The notes below the pieces were generated by a model. It made no database searches, was not told the origin of the DNA, and was given only the letters and a program-made list of their open reading frames with translations. 64,000 nucleotides of DNA from Alphaproteobacteria bacterium (GTDB taxonomy: Bacteria > Pseudomonadota > Alphaproteobacteria > Caulobacterales > Parvularculaceae): the NCBI GenBank assembly GCA_016125455.1, contig WGLS01000005.1, positions 62,001 to 126,000 of the forward strand, written 5' to 3'. Every line of letters begins with the position of its first letter. Within the stretch, counting starts at the first letter, position 1. The translations under genes and the position numbers were made by a program. This document shows positions 50,330 through 59,464 of this stretch, piece by piece.

Positions 50330-52597
50330 TTACGCGAAGAGGAAGTCGCTTGATGAGAATGATGCGACTGTGGTGTTGAGGATTGTGAGAGTGTCGCCCT
50401 GTCCGAAGTCGAAGACAGTGTGCGGGCCGAGCTGTGTTGCGGCGGCGATGACCTCTGCGAAAGTGTTGTAGGCGGCGCCGAGGCCGAGGAGTTGTACGGT
50501 GTTGTCGCCGCTGGACCAGTCGTCGATGCGGTCTGCGTCGTAACCCCGTCCGAAGCCGAATACGTCGTTGCCGGCGTTGCCGAAGAGCGTGTCGTTGCCG
50601 ACGCCGCCATAGATGATGTTGTTGGCGGTTGATCCGGCGATTGTGTCGTTGAAGGCCGAGCCGACGACGCCCTCGATCTCGAAGAACGTGTCGCCTGCGG
50701 CGTCGGCTTCTTCGCCGGTGCCGTTCCATAGCCTGACGCGGACGGCCCCGTCCGAGCCGGCGTAGGAGACATAGTCGAAGCCAGCGCCGCCATGGATGAC
50801 GTCTGAGCCTGCGCCGCCTTCGATGGTGTCGCGATCGGAGAGGCCGAATAGGGTGTCGTTCCCGGCGCCGCCGAAGAGCTTGTTCTTGACGCCGTCGGAG
50901 CCGACGATGGCGTCTGCGCCGGACCCGCCGATGACGTTCTCGATGCTTGCGATGGTGTCGCCTGTTGCGTCGCCGTCCTCGGCGGTCTGGTTCCAGAGGC
51001 GGATGGTGACGCCGGAGGAGTCAGTAGAATAATCGACGGTATCAGAGCCGTCGCCGCCATTGATCTCGTCGGCGCCGTTGCCGCCGCGCAGGGTGTCGTT
51101 GCCGGAGAGGCCGAAGAGGGTGTCGTTTCCGTCGCCGGTTGCGAGCAGGTTGGCGACATTGTCCGAGCCGATGAAGACGTCGTCGCCATGGCCGCCGATG
51201 GCGCTCTCGAAGCCGGAGAGGACGTCGCCATCGGCGATGCCGCCGCTGGCGGTCTGGTTCCAAAGCCGGAGCGTGACGGCGCCGCCTGCGTCGGAATAGT
51301 CGACGGTGTCGACCCCGGCGCCGCCGTCGAGGCGGTCTGCGCCGTTGCCGCCGCGGATTGTGTCATTGCCGGAGAGGCCGAAGAGAGTGTCGTCGCCGCC
51401 ATTGCCATCGAGGAGGTTGGCGACATTGTCGGCGCCGACGATGGCGTCGGCGAGGCTGGTTCCCTCGACATTCTCTATGCTGACATAGGTGTCGCCCTCG
51501 GCGTCGCCGTCCTGGCCCGTGCCGTTCCAAAGGCGGATCGTGACGCCCTCGGATCCGGTGCTCAGTTCGGAAAACGTAATCGTGTCGACGCCGAAGCCGC
51601 CATCGATATAGTCCGCGCCGCCATTGCCCTCCAGCGTGTCATTCCCCCCATAGCCGAAAAGGAAGTCGTCGCCGCCTTCGCGATAGCCGAAGTCTGTTGT
51701 CCAGTCGCCCATAATCCGGTCTGCGAGACTCGAACCATACAGCGTGTCATTGCCGCCGATCACGGTGGAGGAGAAATTGGTTGAAAAGGAGGCGAGGTCG
51801 CCCACAAGCAGCAGCGACGTGACCGCTGGATCGATTACGGTGGTGCGCAGGTCGACGACGTCGTCGCCGCCGATCAACGTGCCGCCGGTCCCGATGGATT
51901 GGCCAGAGTCGCCCGAGAGAACCGGCGACGATGAGTTCAACGCCAGCGGCCGGATGATGTCATCGCCGCCGATGAAGGTGCCACTGGTTATGGACAGAAC
52001 GTCGCCCGCGACCGTGTCCGCGCCGACCGTAATCAGGTCGTCTCCGCCGTCCCATCGGCCGGATCCGGAGGTGGTAAAGTCGCCCGAAATAAACGAGTTC
52101 GTAGACGTGAATCCTTGAGTTCCGCCGGTGAGCGTGTCGTTTGCGCCGGTGTAAATGTTTGCGGTCGAATCCGATCGACCGACGCCATCGGCGGCGAAGG
52201 TAATGTTGATATTGTAGTCTGCGACGGTGAAATCGATGTTGTCCGCGCCGGACAGCGCGGTGCGCCAGAAGTTTTCGGTCTGAAAGCCCGCAGTACCGGT
52301 CGTGTTGCCAAGACCGCCGGGCGTTCCGCCGCCGAAGTTCGTGATCTGGATTTCCGAGAATGGGTAGTCGTCGTCATTGCCCGGATCGAAATAGATGGCC
52401 GTCACCGCACCAGCGAACGACTGGAGCGAATTGCCGGAGTAGGTGAACCCGCTTCCAAGAACGTCGATATCGACGCCGCCGGTCGACTGGAAAGAATAGG
52501 TCGTGTCGGAGGACACGGTCAGCGACGAGAACTCAATGTTCCCTGTCGCGTTCATGTCGAAGTTGATATCAAGGTTTGCGAGTGAAACGTCGGCCAT
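50330..52597 (-). CDS. RTX calcium-binding protein, type I secretion substrate
   Basis: A 755-residue acidic, Gly/Asp-rich protein without a signal peptide. The N-terminal ~140 residues are a beta-rich domain (SLANLDINFDMNATGNIEFSS). The middle carries GGDD-type repeats. The C-terminal ~370 residues contain four super-repeats of 89 residues, each with a VTIRLWNQT strand, a GSDNVANLL segment and RTX nonapeptides (GNDTLFGLSGNDTLRGG). The tail TTVASFSSSDFLFA resembles a type I secretion signal. ATG 52597 has GGGGAG nearby. It is divergent from the glycosyltransferase and next to the ABC exporter and HlyD that probably secrete it. It probably forms a surface or matrix structure. No enzymatic domain was recognised. 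Confidence 0.9.
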   Translation of the reverse strand: MADVSLANLDINFDMNATGNIEFSSLTVSSDTTYSFQSTGGVDIDVLGSGFTYSGNSLQSFAGAVTAIYFDPGNDDDYPFSEIQITNFGGGTPGGLGNTTGTAGFQTENFWRTALSGADNIDFTVADYNINITFAADGVGRSDSTANIYTGANDTLTGGTQGFTSTNSFISGDFTTSGSGRWDGGDDLITVGADTVAGDVLSITSGTFIGGDDIIRPLALNSSSPVLSGDSGQSIGTGGTLIGGDDVVDLRTTVIDPAVTSLLLVGDLASFSTNFSSTVIGGNDTLYGSSLADRIMGDWTTDFGYREGGDDFLFGYGGNDTLEGNGGADYIDGGFGVDTITFSELSTGSEGVTIRLWNGTGQDGDAEGDTYVSIENVEGTSLADAIVGADNVANLLDGNGGDDTLFGLSGNDTIRGGNGADRLDGGAGVDTVDYSDAGGAVTLRLWNQTASGGIADGDVLSGFESAIGGHGDDVFIGSDNVANLLATGDGNDTLFGLSGNDTLRGGNGADEINGGDGSDTVDYSTDSSGVTIRLWNQTAEDGDATGDTIASIENVIGGSGADAIVGSDGVKNKLFGGAGNDTLFGLSDRDTIEGGAGSDVIHGGAGFDYVSYAGSDGAVRVRLWNGTGEEADAAGDTFFEIEGVVGSAFNDTIAGSTANNIIYGGVGNDTLFGNAGNDVFGFGRGYDADRIDDWSSGDNTVQLLGLGAAYNTFAEVIAAATQLGPHTVFDFGQGDTLTILNTTVASFSSSDFLFA

Positions 52598-52792
52598 GCG
52601 ATCTCCCCATCTGTGGCTGTCAGCGACCATATTGCATTCGACGCAATTGTCTAATCGAAGTCGCAGCGCGGCTTGCGGCCGGACTTTAGATGCGGTCGCC
52701 ATGGCGGGCGATCCGGCCCGCACAAGCATTGACCTCGCCGCCCGCTGCGGGCGCAAATGCTGCGGCGAGAATGCGAACGGGGCTCAGCCGAT

Positions 52793-54004
52793 ATGAGGAT
52801 ACTTTTTCTGCACTCGAATTTTCCGGCCCAGTTCGGCCCGTTTGCCCAGTATCTCTGGAAGCAGGGCTGGGAAGTGTGGTTTGGCACCCAGAATGAGCGC
52901 GCGGCGCTTGATGGCGTGAATATCTTCATCCACACGCCGCACCGGGACGTCTCGCCGAACGTCCATCCCTACCTTTCCGATTTCGAGCGCGCCGTCATCG
53001 CCGGGCAAAGCGTCGCCCGCGCCGGTCTCCGGCTTGCTGACAAAGGCCTGAAGCCGGACATCGTCGTCGCCCATTCCGGCTGGGGGCAGGGCCTCTTTGC
53101 GCGCGACATCTGGCCGGACGCAAAATACATCGGCTATTTCGAATGGTACTATAGCCGCGACGCGCCGGACCTGGCGGCGGAAGGCGCGTCAGACCGGACG
53201 TTTGACGGCCATGCCCAGTCACGTGTCCGGAATGCGCCGATCCTGATCGATCTTGCCGGTTGCGATGCGGGGATTTGTCCGACGGGGTTCCAGAAGGCCC
53301 AGTTTCCGGAGTGTTTCCAGGAGAAGCTGCATGTGATCCATGACGGCATCGACACGGCGACCTTTCGCCCGGCGCCGAGCAATGGCCTGTCGCTCGATGG
53401 CCTCGAGATTCCAGCGTCTCGCGAAATCATCACTTATGTCGCGCGGGGCATGGAGCCATATCGCGGCTTCCCGCAGTTCATGAAATCACTTGAAACGATC
53501 CTTGCTCGACGGCCAAACGCCCACGCCGTCATTGTTGGCGAAGACCGGGTCGCGTACGGATCAAAATTGCCGCCGGGCGACAGCTACAAGAAGAGGGCGC
53601 TGGCGGCCCTCGATCTCGACGCGTCGCGAATTCATTTCACTGGACTCCTCAGCCGGTCCGACTACCGGAAAGTGCTGGAAGCGTCGGACGTGCATGTCTA
53701 CCTCACCGCACCCTTCGTTCTATCATGGTCGCTCATGGAAGCTATGAGCGCCGGCTGCGCGATCGTCGCCTCCGACGTCGAGCCGGTTCGAGAGCTCGCG
53801 CCTGATGGCGAAGCGGCAATGATCCGCGTCGACATGAACCAGCCCCGCGAAATTTCCGATGCGATTGGCTATTTGCTCGATAATCGCGCGGTCGGCCAGA
53901 CGCTTGCGAGCGCAGCGCGCCAGATCATTCTCGACCGGTATTCGACGGAGCGGCTTTTCCCGCGGAAGATGAACTGGCTGGAGACGGTTTCGCGGCGGGA
54001 TTGA
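52793..54004 (+). CDS. Glycosyltransferase, family 4 type
   Basis: A 403-residue GT-B glycosyltransferase: MRILFLHSNFPAQFGPFAQYLWKQGWEV start, VVAHSGWGQGLFARDIWPDAKYIGYFEWYYS, then the donor-binding half (VARGMEPYRGFPQFMKSLETIL) and LSWSLMEAMSAGCAIVASDVEPV with the conserved EAM-type acidic residue. ATG 52793 is chosen because MRILFLHS is the family start. It lies between the RTX protein and its exporter, so a role in glycosylating that protein or making surface glycan is possible. Confidence 0.9.
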   Translation: MRILFLHSNFPAQFGPFAQYLWKQGWEVWFGTQNERAALDGVNIFIHTPHRDVSPNVHPYLSDFERAVIAGQSVARAGLRLADKGLKPDIVVAHSGWGQGLFARDIWPDAKYIGYFEWYYSRDAPDLAAEGASDRTFDGHAQSRVRNAPILIDLAGCDAGICPTGFQKAQFPECFQEKLHVIHDGIDTATFRPAPSNGLSLDGLEIPASREIITYVARGMEPYRGFPQFMKSLETILARRPNAHAVIVGEDRVAYGSKLPPGDSYKKRALAALDLDASRIHFTGLLSRSDYRKVLEASDVHVYLTAPFVLSWSLMEAMSAGCAIVASDVEPVRELAPDGEAAMIRVDMNQPREISDAIGYLLDNRAVGQTLASAARQIILDRYSTERLFPRKMNWLETVSRRD

Positions 54005-54131
54005 CCCATTCGCCCAATTGCAACCTCGTGCTATCGCTCGCGTTGCCGGCTGGTTAGGTTATTGCAATGACGGTCGGGCGGAGTATTGCAAATTACAGCG
54101 GCGCTTGAGCGGAAGTGTATTGCGCGTGAAC

Positions 54132-55871
54132 ATGACAAAGACACTCGATGGCAAGGCGCCGGCATCGCTGTCTGACGTCTTTGCCGGCGGACGTCGACTT
54201 CTTCTTGAAGCTGGCGCGCTTAGCATGTTCGCCAACCTGTTGATGCTGGCTGGCCCGCTCTACATGCTGCAGATTTTCGACCGGGTACTGTCAAGCGGCA
54301 GCATGGAGACGCTGCTGTTTCTGTCGCTGCTGACTGCATTTCTCTTCATCTGCATGGGGCTGATCGAAACAGCGCGGGATGCAATCGTTTCCCGTGCGGC
54401 GGCGCAGTTCGAGCAACGCCTCGAGCCGGTGATCTTCAATTTGTCGATGGATGCCGCCCGCATGGGCCTCTACGGCGCCGGACAGCCAGCGCGGGACGCG
54501 CAGCAGGTGCGGCAGTTTCTCGCCAGCCGGGCCACCGTTGGTTTTCTCGATTCTCCCTGGTCGCCGATCTTCCTCCTGATAATTTTCCTGATGCACTGGC
54601 TGCTTGGCGTCGTCGCGCTGACGGGGCTGATTGTGCTGCTACTGCTCGCCCGGCTCAACGAGCGGCTGTCAAGCGGCGGCGTCGGCGGCGCGCAAAAGGG
54701 GGCAGGCGAGGCGATGTCCTTGCTGGATGATGCGCTGGCGAATGCCCCAGCGGTCGATGCGATGGGGATGCGGGAGCCTTTGAGCGCAAGGTGGCGCAGG
54801 CGGCGCCTTGACAGTGATGCGACCTTCACTGACGCGACCGACAGGATCGGCGCCGTTACGGCCGCGGCCAAGTCGTTCCGTATGCTGTTGCAATCGGCAA
54901 TGCTCGGCGCGGGCGCTTTTCTGGCTGTGCGCAATGAGGTGACGCCGGGAGTGATGATCGCCGCCTCGATTATTGTCGGGCGGGCGCTCGCGCCGATCGA
55001 GATGATTACGGGACAATGGCGATCGGTGACCCTTGCCTTAAATGCCTATCGCCGCTTGCGCACGTTCCTGTCGGCCCAGCCTGCGTCGCGACAGGCGGTT
55101 TCGCTGCCGAAGCCCTCAGGCGCGCTCGATGTCGAGGCTCTCGTGGTGCAACCCGGGCCCGATGCGCCGCCAATCCTAAAGGGCATATCGTTTTCTTTAT
55201 CGCCGGGGGAAATGCTCGGCGTGATCGGGCCAAGCGCGGCGGGCAAGTCAACTCTTGCCCGGGCGATTGTCGGGGCATCGAGACGTCTTCGCGGCGCCGT
55301 TCGCCTTGATGGGGTTGAGCTCGAGCACTGGAAACCCGAAGATTTAGGTCGTTTCATCGGTTATCTCCCGCAGGAGTTTGACCTGTTCGAAGGATCGGTC
55401 GCCGAGAATATTTCCCGCTTCCATGAAAACGGTACGGACGAGGACATGGTCCGGGCGGCGATGGCGGCCGGCGTTCACAAGATGGTGTCGGGCCTGGGCG
55501 AGGGTTATGCCTCGCAGGTCGGCCCGCGGGGTCGCCGATTGTCCGTTGGCCAACGACAGCGTATCGCGCTTGCGCGGGCGCTGTATGGCGAACCAATGCT
55601 CGTCGTTCTCGACGAACCGGACTCAAACCTGGACTCCGAGGGCGACGCCGCGCTGGCCATGGCGTTGAAGCAACTTAAGGCGCGAGGCGCGACAACAATC
55701 ATCATCGCCCACCGCCCATCCGCAACGGCCTTCGTTGACAAACTCCTGGTGCTTGACAACGGCGTTGTGCGGGCGTTCGGGCCGCGCGACGAGGTGCTGC
55801 GCGGCCTTGAACAGCGGAGAGTTATCCCGATCACCGCGCCGACGCGCACTGCAGGGATGGACAATGGATGA
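54132..55871 (+). CDS. Type I secretion ABC transporter (PrtD/HlyB class without peptidase domain)
   Basis: A 579-residue permease-ATPase. An N-terminal six-helix membrane domain (FANLLMLAGPLYMLQIFDRVLSSGS) is typical of PrtD-type exporters. The ATPase has Walker A GPSAAGKST, signature LSVGQRQRIALARAL and Walker B LVVLDEPDSNLD with a switch His in IIAHRP. No C39 peptidase domain is present. ATG 54132 (MTKTLDG) is chosen; the ribosome-binding site is weak. The next gene is its HlyD partner, overlapping by eight bases. The outer-membrane TolC component is not in the window. Confidence 0.94.
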   Translation: MTKTLDGKAPASLSDVFAGGRRLLLEAGALSMFANLLMLAGPLYMLQIFDRVLSSGSMETLLFLSLLTAFLFICMGLIETARDAIVSRAAAQFEQRLEPVIFNLSMDAARMGLYGAGQPARDAQQVRQFLASRATVGFLDSPWSPIFLLIIFLMHWLLGVVALTGLIVLLLLARLNERLSSGGVGGAQKGAGEAMSLLDDALANAPAVDAMGMREPLSARWRRRRLDSDATFTDATDRIGAVTAAAKSFRMLLQSAMLGAGAFLAVRNEVTPGVMIAASIIVGRALAPIEMITGQWRSVTLALNAYRRLRTFLSAQPASRQAVSLPKPSGALDVEALVVQPGPDAPPILKGISFSLSPGEMLGVIGPSAAGKSTLARAIVGASRRLRGAVRLDGVELEHWKPEDLGRFIGYLPQEFDLFEGSVAENISRFHENGTDEDMVRAAMAAGVHKMVSGLGEGYASQVGPRGRRLSVGQRQRIALARALYGEPMLVVLDEPDSNLDSEGDAALAMALKQLKARGATTIIIAHRPSATAFVDKLLVLDNGVVRAFGPRDEVLRGLEQRRVIPITAPTRTAGMDNG

Positions 55872-57189
55872 GATAGCGACATCGGGATCGTCGGGCCGGC
55901 CGGCGTCTCTCTCGTTCTATCGCATACTCGGCTTTGGCACGGTCGCTGCCGGGCTTTTCGGGCTGGCGGTTTGGCTAGCGGTCGCGCCTATTCGCGCGGC
56001 GATTGTCGCTCAGGGCGCGGTCGTCGTGGAGAGCGAGCGCCAACTCGTGCAGCACCGGGACGGCGGCGTCATCAAGGAAATTCTTGTTACTGAAGGCCAG
56101 CTCGTCGACGGCGGATCCGTGCTTTTCAGGATCGATCCAACGGTCGCGGCGGCTAATCTCGACGTGCTTGATGAGCGTCTGCTTGAATTATATGCAACGC
56201 GCGCCCGACTGATGGCCGAAAGGGAAGGCCTCGATCAGATGGCGGAGGTCGTCGGATTGCCAGCGCTCCTGTCCGAAACTGGTCTGCAAACCCTGCTTGC
56301 GGCGCAAGAAGCGCTATTCGAGGCGCGACGCAATCGCGTCGTAACACAGAAGGAGCTATTTCAAGAACGCATTGGTCAGCAGCAGGACCGGATTGAAGGC
56401 CTTGACGTCCAGATTGATTCCGTCGCCCAGCAGTCGAGGCTTATCGGCGAGGAATTGCAAGGCGTAAGGACCCTCTTCGAACAAGGCTTCGCGCCGGAAA
56501 CGCGGTTGCGGGCGCTAGAACGGGAACGCGAAAGGCTGAGAGGACAAACCGGCGCGTTGCGCGCGCTCAAAGCCGAGACCGAAGGCATAATCTCTGAAAC
56601 CCGCCTCGAACTCGTCAGGATTGATGAAGGCTACCGCGAGACCGCAATCGACGAACTCGCCAAGTCGGAATTGATCATCCGCCAGCTTGAGGCTGAGCGG
56701 CCGAAGCTCGTCGACGCGCTTGATCGCACCGAAGTTCTCGCACCGGTCCGAGGCCGCGTTCTGGGGCTCAGCGTGCATACCCTGGGCGCGGTCGTCGCGG
56801 CCGGTGAGCCGCTGACGGAAATTGTGCCGGAAGGCGACGCGTTGAGAATCGTTGCGCGGGTTTCGCCATCCGACGTCGACAAGGTCGCGATCGGCCAGGA
56901 CGCGCTTGTACGCTTTACGTCGCTGGGCGTGCGCTCGACGCCGCGTTTGTTCGGCCAGGTTGAAAGGGTCTCCGCCGACGCGCTTACCGACGCGACAAGC
57001 GGCCTTCGCTATTTCGAGGTGTCGGTCAGCATTGATCTCGATGCCGACACATTTGGCGAGGTGGCGTCCGGCGTCCTGTCGCCGGGCATGCCCGCGGAAA
57101 CATTCATTCAGACCGAACGGACGACCGCGTTGACCTACCTTCTTCGACCGCTGACCGATTCGGTTTTCCGGACCTTTCGAGACGGCTGA
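55864..57189 (+). CDS. HlyD-family type I secretion adaptor
   Basis: A 441-residue periplasmic adaptor. One N-terminal membrane helix (ILGFGTVAAGLFGLAVWLAVA) is followed by the lipoyl/barrel half (VVESERQLVQHRDGGVIKEILVTEGQLVDGG), a long coiled coil (about residues 90-280), the second half (RTEVLAPVRGRVLGLSVHTLGAVV) and the C-terminal PGMPAETFIQTERTT typical of PrtE/HlyD proteins. It starts eight bases inside the exporter gene. It links the ABC transporter to a TolC-like channel. Confidence 0.94.
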   Translation: MDEIATSGSSGRPASLSFYRILGFGTVAAGLFGLAVWLAVAPIRAAIVAQGAVVVESERQLVQHRDGGVIKEILVTEGQLVDGGSVLFRIDPTVAAANLDVLDERLLELYATRARLMAEREGLDQMAEVVGLPALLSETGLQTLLAAQEALFEARRNRVVTQKELFQERIGQQQDRIEGLDVQIDSVAQQSRLIGEELQGVRTLFEQGFAPETRLRALERERERLRGQTGALRALKAETEGIISETRLELVRIDEGYRETAIDELAKSELIIRQLEAERPKLVDALDRTEVLAPVRGRVLGLSVHTLGAVVAAGEPLTEIVPEGDALRIVARVSPSDVDKVAIGQDALVRFTSLGVRSTPRLFGQVERVSADALTDATSGLRYFEVSVSIDLDADTFGEVASGVLSPGMPAETFIQTERTTALTYLLRPLTDSVFRTFRDG

Positions 57190-57309
57190 TCGCCGCACTT
57201 GCCGGGCCCCTTGCGCGAATGTCCGGAATGTCGATAACCGAAGGGCGCGGGCAAGCGTGAGCGAATGCCGTCGGCGCAGGCGAGTGCGGTTTCGGGCGAG
57301 GAGCGCAGG

Positions 57310-58233
57310 ATGGACATCAGCGTCGTCGTGCCGACTTACAAGTCGAGCGGCTTCATTGGCGAGCTTGTGACGCGCCTTGAGGCCACGCTGGCCGCCATAT
57401 CCGGGTCCTACGAGATTATCCTGATCGACGACTGCAGCCCTGACGAGACATGGAGCGCCCTGACGGCGCTGCGGGAGACGAGGCCGGGCACGCTGAGAAT
57501 CATCCGGCTAATGAAAAATGCCGGCCAGCACAACGCCATCCTTTGCGGGTTCGGCTACGCCAATGGCGACATCGTGGTGACGATGGACGACGACCTGCAG
57601 CACCCGCCGGAGGAGGTGCCAAAACTCGTCGCCGCAGTAAGGAACGGCCAAGATATAGCGATCGGCGCCTATGATGAAAAGCGGCATGCGGGCTATCGCA
57701 ATGTCGCCGGATCCATGGTCGACGGCGTCATTCGTGGCCTCTATAACCTGCCTCGCGACTTTCAGCTCACGAGCTTCCGCGCGGTCCGCGGCCCATTGGC
57801 GAGGGCGGCGCGCGACTCCAACAGTCCGTATCCGTATGTCACCTGCATCCTGTTTGACCAGGCATCCCGCGTGACGAACGTGCCGGTGTCCCACATGCCG
57901 CGCCATGTCGGCGAAAGCAGCTATTCCCTTGTTCGCAGCGCGCTCCTGGCCATCAATCTCGTCTTTAGCTATTCGAGCCTTCCGCTCTATGGCGCGATAA
58001 TCCTGTGCGGTCTCATGTTTCTTCTTTCCGTCTCGGTTTTCGGATGGATTGTCATCTCGACACTGATGTTCGGCGTGACCGTACCGGGCTGGGCGAGCAC
58101 GATCGCCGTGATGACGTTCTTCAGTTCAGTCATTCTCGGCAGCCTTGCCGTTATCGGCGTATATGTCGGCCGGACCCATCAGCAACTTACTGGCCGGCGT
58201 CGGCCCTTCCTCGTTGATGAAGCCGTCCTCTGA
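57310..58233 (+). CDS. Glycosyltransferase family 2 with C-terminal membrane helices
   Basis: A 307-residue GT2 enzyme. The nucleotide-binding DDCSPDETW and the metal-binding DDDLQHPPEEVPKLV follow the start MDISVVVPTYKSSG. Two C-terminal membrane helices (AIILCGLMFLLSVSVFGW, FFSSVILGSLAVIGVYVG) place it with polyprenyl-phosphate glycosyltransferases (GtrB/ArnC-like). GGAG-CGCAGG precedes ATG 57310. It probably transfers a sugar to a lipid carrier, feeding the glycan pathway. The ATP-grasp gene overlaps its end by 17 bases. Confidence 0.92.
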   Translation: MDISVVVPTYKSSGFIGELVTRLEATLAAISGSYEIILIDDCSPDETWSALTALRETRPGTLRIIRLMKNAGQHNAILCGFGYANGDIVVTMDDDLQHPPEEVPKLVAAVRNGQDIAIGAYDEKRHAGYRNVAGSMVDGVIRGLYNLPRDFQLTSFRAVRGPLARAARDSNSPYPYVTCILFDQASRVTNVPVSHMPRHVGESSYSLVRSALLAINLVFSYSSLPLYGAIILCGLMFLLSVSVFGWIVISTLMFGVTVPGWASTIAVMTFFSSVILGSLAVIGVYVGRTHQQLTGRRRPFLVDEAVL

Positions 58234-59464
58234 ACAGACGCTCCTCGTGCTGGGGGCCTCGCGCTATCAGGGGCCGGTCATCGTTTCGGCGCAGCGCTCG
58301 GGTCGGCGCGTCATTGCGGTCGATGGATCCCGCGACGCATCCTGCGCCAGCCTCGCCGATGACTTCATTCATGTCGATACGACTGACGCCAATGGCATTC
58401 TCAACAGACTGAGCGGTACGCGAATTGATGGCGTGATTGCGCCGGCGACGGACGTCGCGATGGCCGCCCAGGCGAAAATCGCGGCGGCGCGCGGCCTCTG
58501 GGGGCCGCCGGTCGAGGCGGCGCGCGCGCTTTCGGACAAGAACGCCTTCAGGCGCCTGCAGGTAGAGCTGTCCCTGCCCACGCCTGCATTCAGGACCCTT
58601 GCGCCCAACGATTCGACGCCGACGGAAGACTTCGCGGACGCGTATGTCGTCAAGCCCGCGAGATCGTCCGGCGGCAAGGGGGCGGGAAAGGCCTTGACGC
58701 TCGCCGGGGCGGGGCGGCTGGTCGATGAGGCCAGGCGATTTTCGTCCGAGGTCCTGTTTGAAGCGCTTGTTGACGGGCTTGAGGGAACAGTTGAAGGGGC
58801 GTACGCCGACGGCCGCCTGCTGGCGTCGTTCTTCACGCGACGGACGCCTGCTGAGCCGCCGAATGTCGCCACGGTTCGCCATGCCGCGCCGGCGGGTTTC
58901 ACTGCGGCGGCGCGCGAGGACGCAATAGGCCAGATCGCGGCGATCTTCGTTCGCCTCAACATTCGCCGGTGCTACTTTGATTGCGACTTCATCGTAGACG
59001 CGGCGACCGGCCGCGTGGTGCTGCTCGAACTTGCGCCTCGCATCGGCGGCAATTCCCTCAGTCGGCTGATCGATGCCCATTGGGGCATTGATGTGCCCGC
59101 GCTTGGCGTAGATCTGGCGCTGCATGGGGCGGACCCTGCTTGGCCGGGCGACGCGTGGTGCGCCTCGCTCGCCGGGGCGGCGGCGCGCGAGGACAAGGGC
59201 GCACATGCGATCGAGATACTGACGGTCGATCGATCCGGCCGACTTTCGTATGACTTGGCGGGGGCTACCCAATTGCGCACGCAAGAAGGCGTGCTGCACC
59301 TCGAACTCGACTATCTGGCTGGCGCGGCGGTGCGGGCATTCGCAAACGGCCGTGACCGGGTCGGCGAAGCTCTAGTGGCGGCCGCGTCGATCAGCGAGTT
59401 GGAGGACGCGATCGTCCGGCTACGGACGACGCTGAAGCTCACCGTGGAATGTGCGTTGCCATGA
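58217..59464 (+). CDS. ATP-grasp ligase
   Basis: A 415-residue ATP-grasp protein. A Rossmann-like N-domain (TLLVLGASRYQGPVIVSAQRSGRRVIAVD), the ATP-binding loop ARSSGGKGAGKALTLAG and the metal-binding LLELAPRIGGNSLSRLIDAH are present. It would form an amide or thioester-like bond between a carboxylate and an amine, with ATP. Located among sugar-nucleotide genes, it may join an amino acid or acyl group to an aminosugar. ATG 58217 is chosen; translation overlaps both neighbours (17 bases with GT2, ATGA with the DegT gene). Confidence 0.9.
   Translation: MKPSSEQTLLVLGASRYQGPVIVSAQRSGRRVIAVDGSRDASCASLADDFIHVDTTDANGILNRLSGTRIDGVIAPATDVAMAAQAKIAAARGLWGPPVEAARALSDKNAFRRLQVELSLPTPAFRTLAPNDSTPTEDFADAYVVKPARSSGGKGAGKALTLAGAGRLVDEARRFSSEVLFEALVDGLEGTVEGAYADGRLLASFFTRRTPAEPPNVATVRHAAPAGFTAAAREDAIGQIAAIFVRLNIRRCYFDCDFIVDAATGRVVLLELAPRIGGNSLSRLIDAHWGIDVPALGVDLALHGADPAWPGDAWCASLAGAAAREDKGAHAIEILTVDRSGRLSYDLAGATQLRTQEGVLHLELDYLAGAAVRAFANGRDRVGEALVAAASISELEDAIVRLRTTLKLTVECALP

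Noticed and set aside
50230-51471. 413-codon Ser/Thr/Pro-rich minus-strand frame
   Set aside because: It is an out-of-frame reading of the RTX repeats; the low-complexity composition comes from the repeat DNA.
50700-51600. Regular repeats that might suggest a CRISPR array
   Set aside because: The period is about 267 bases and matches protein super-repeats in frame; there are no short direct repeats with unique spacers.
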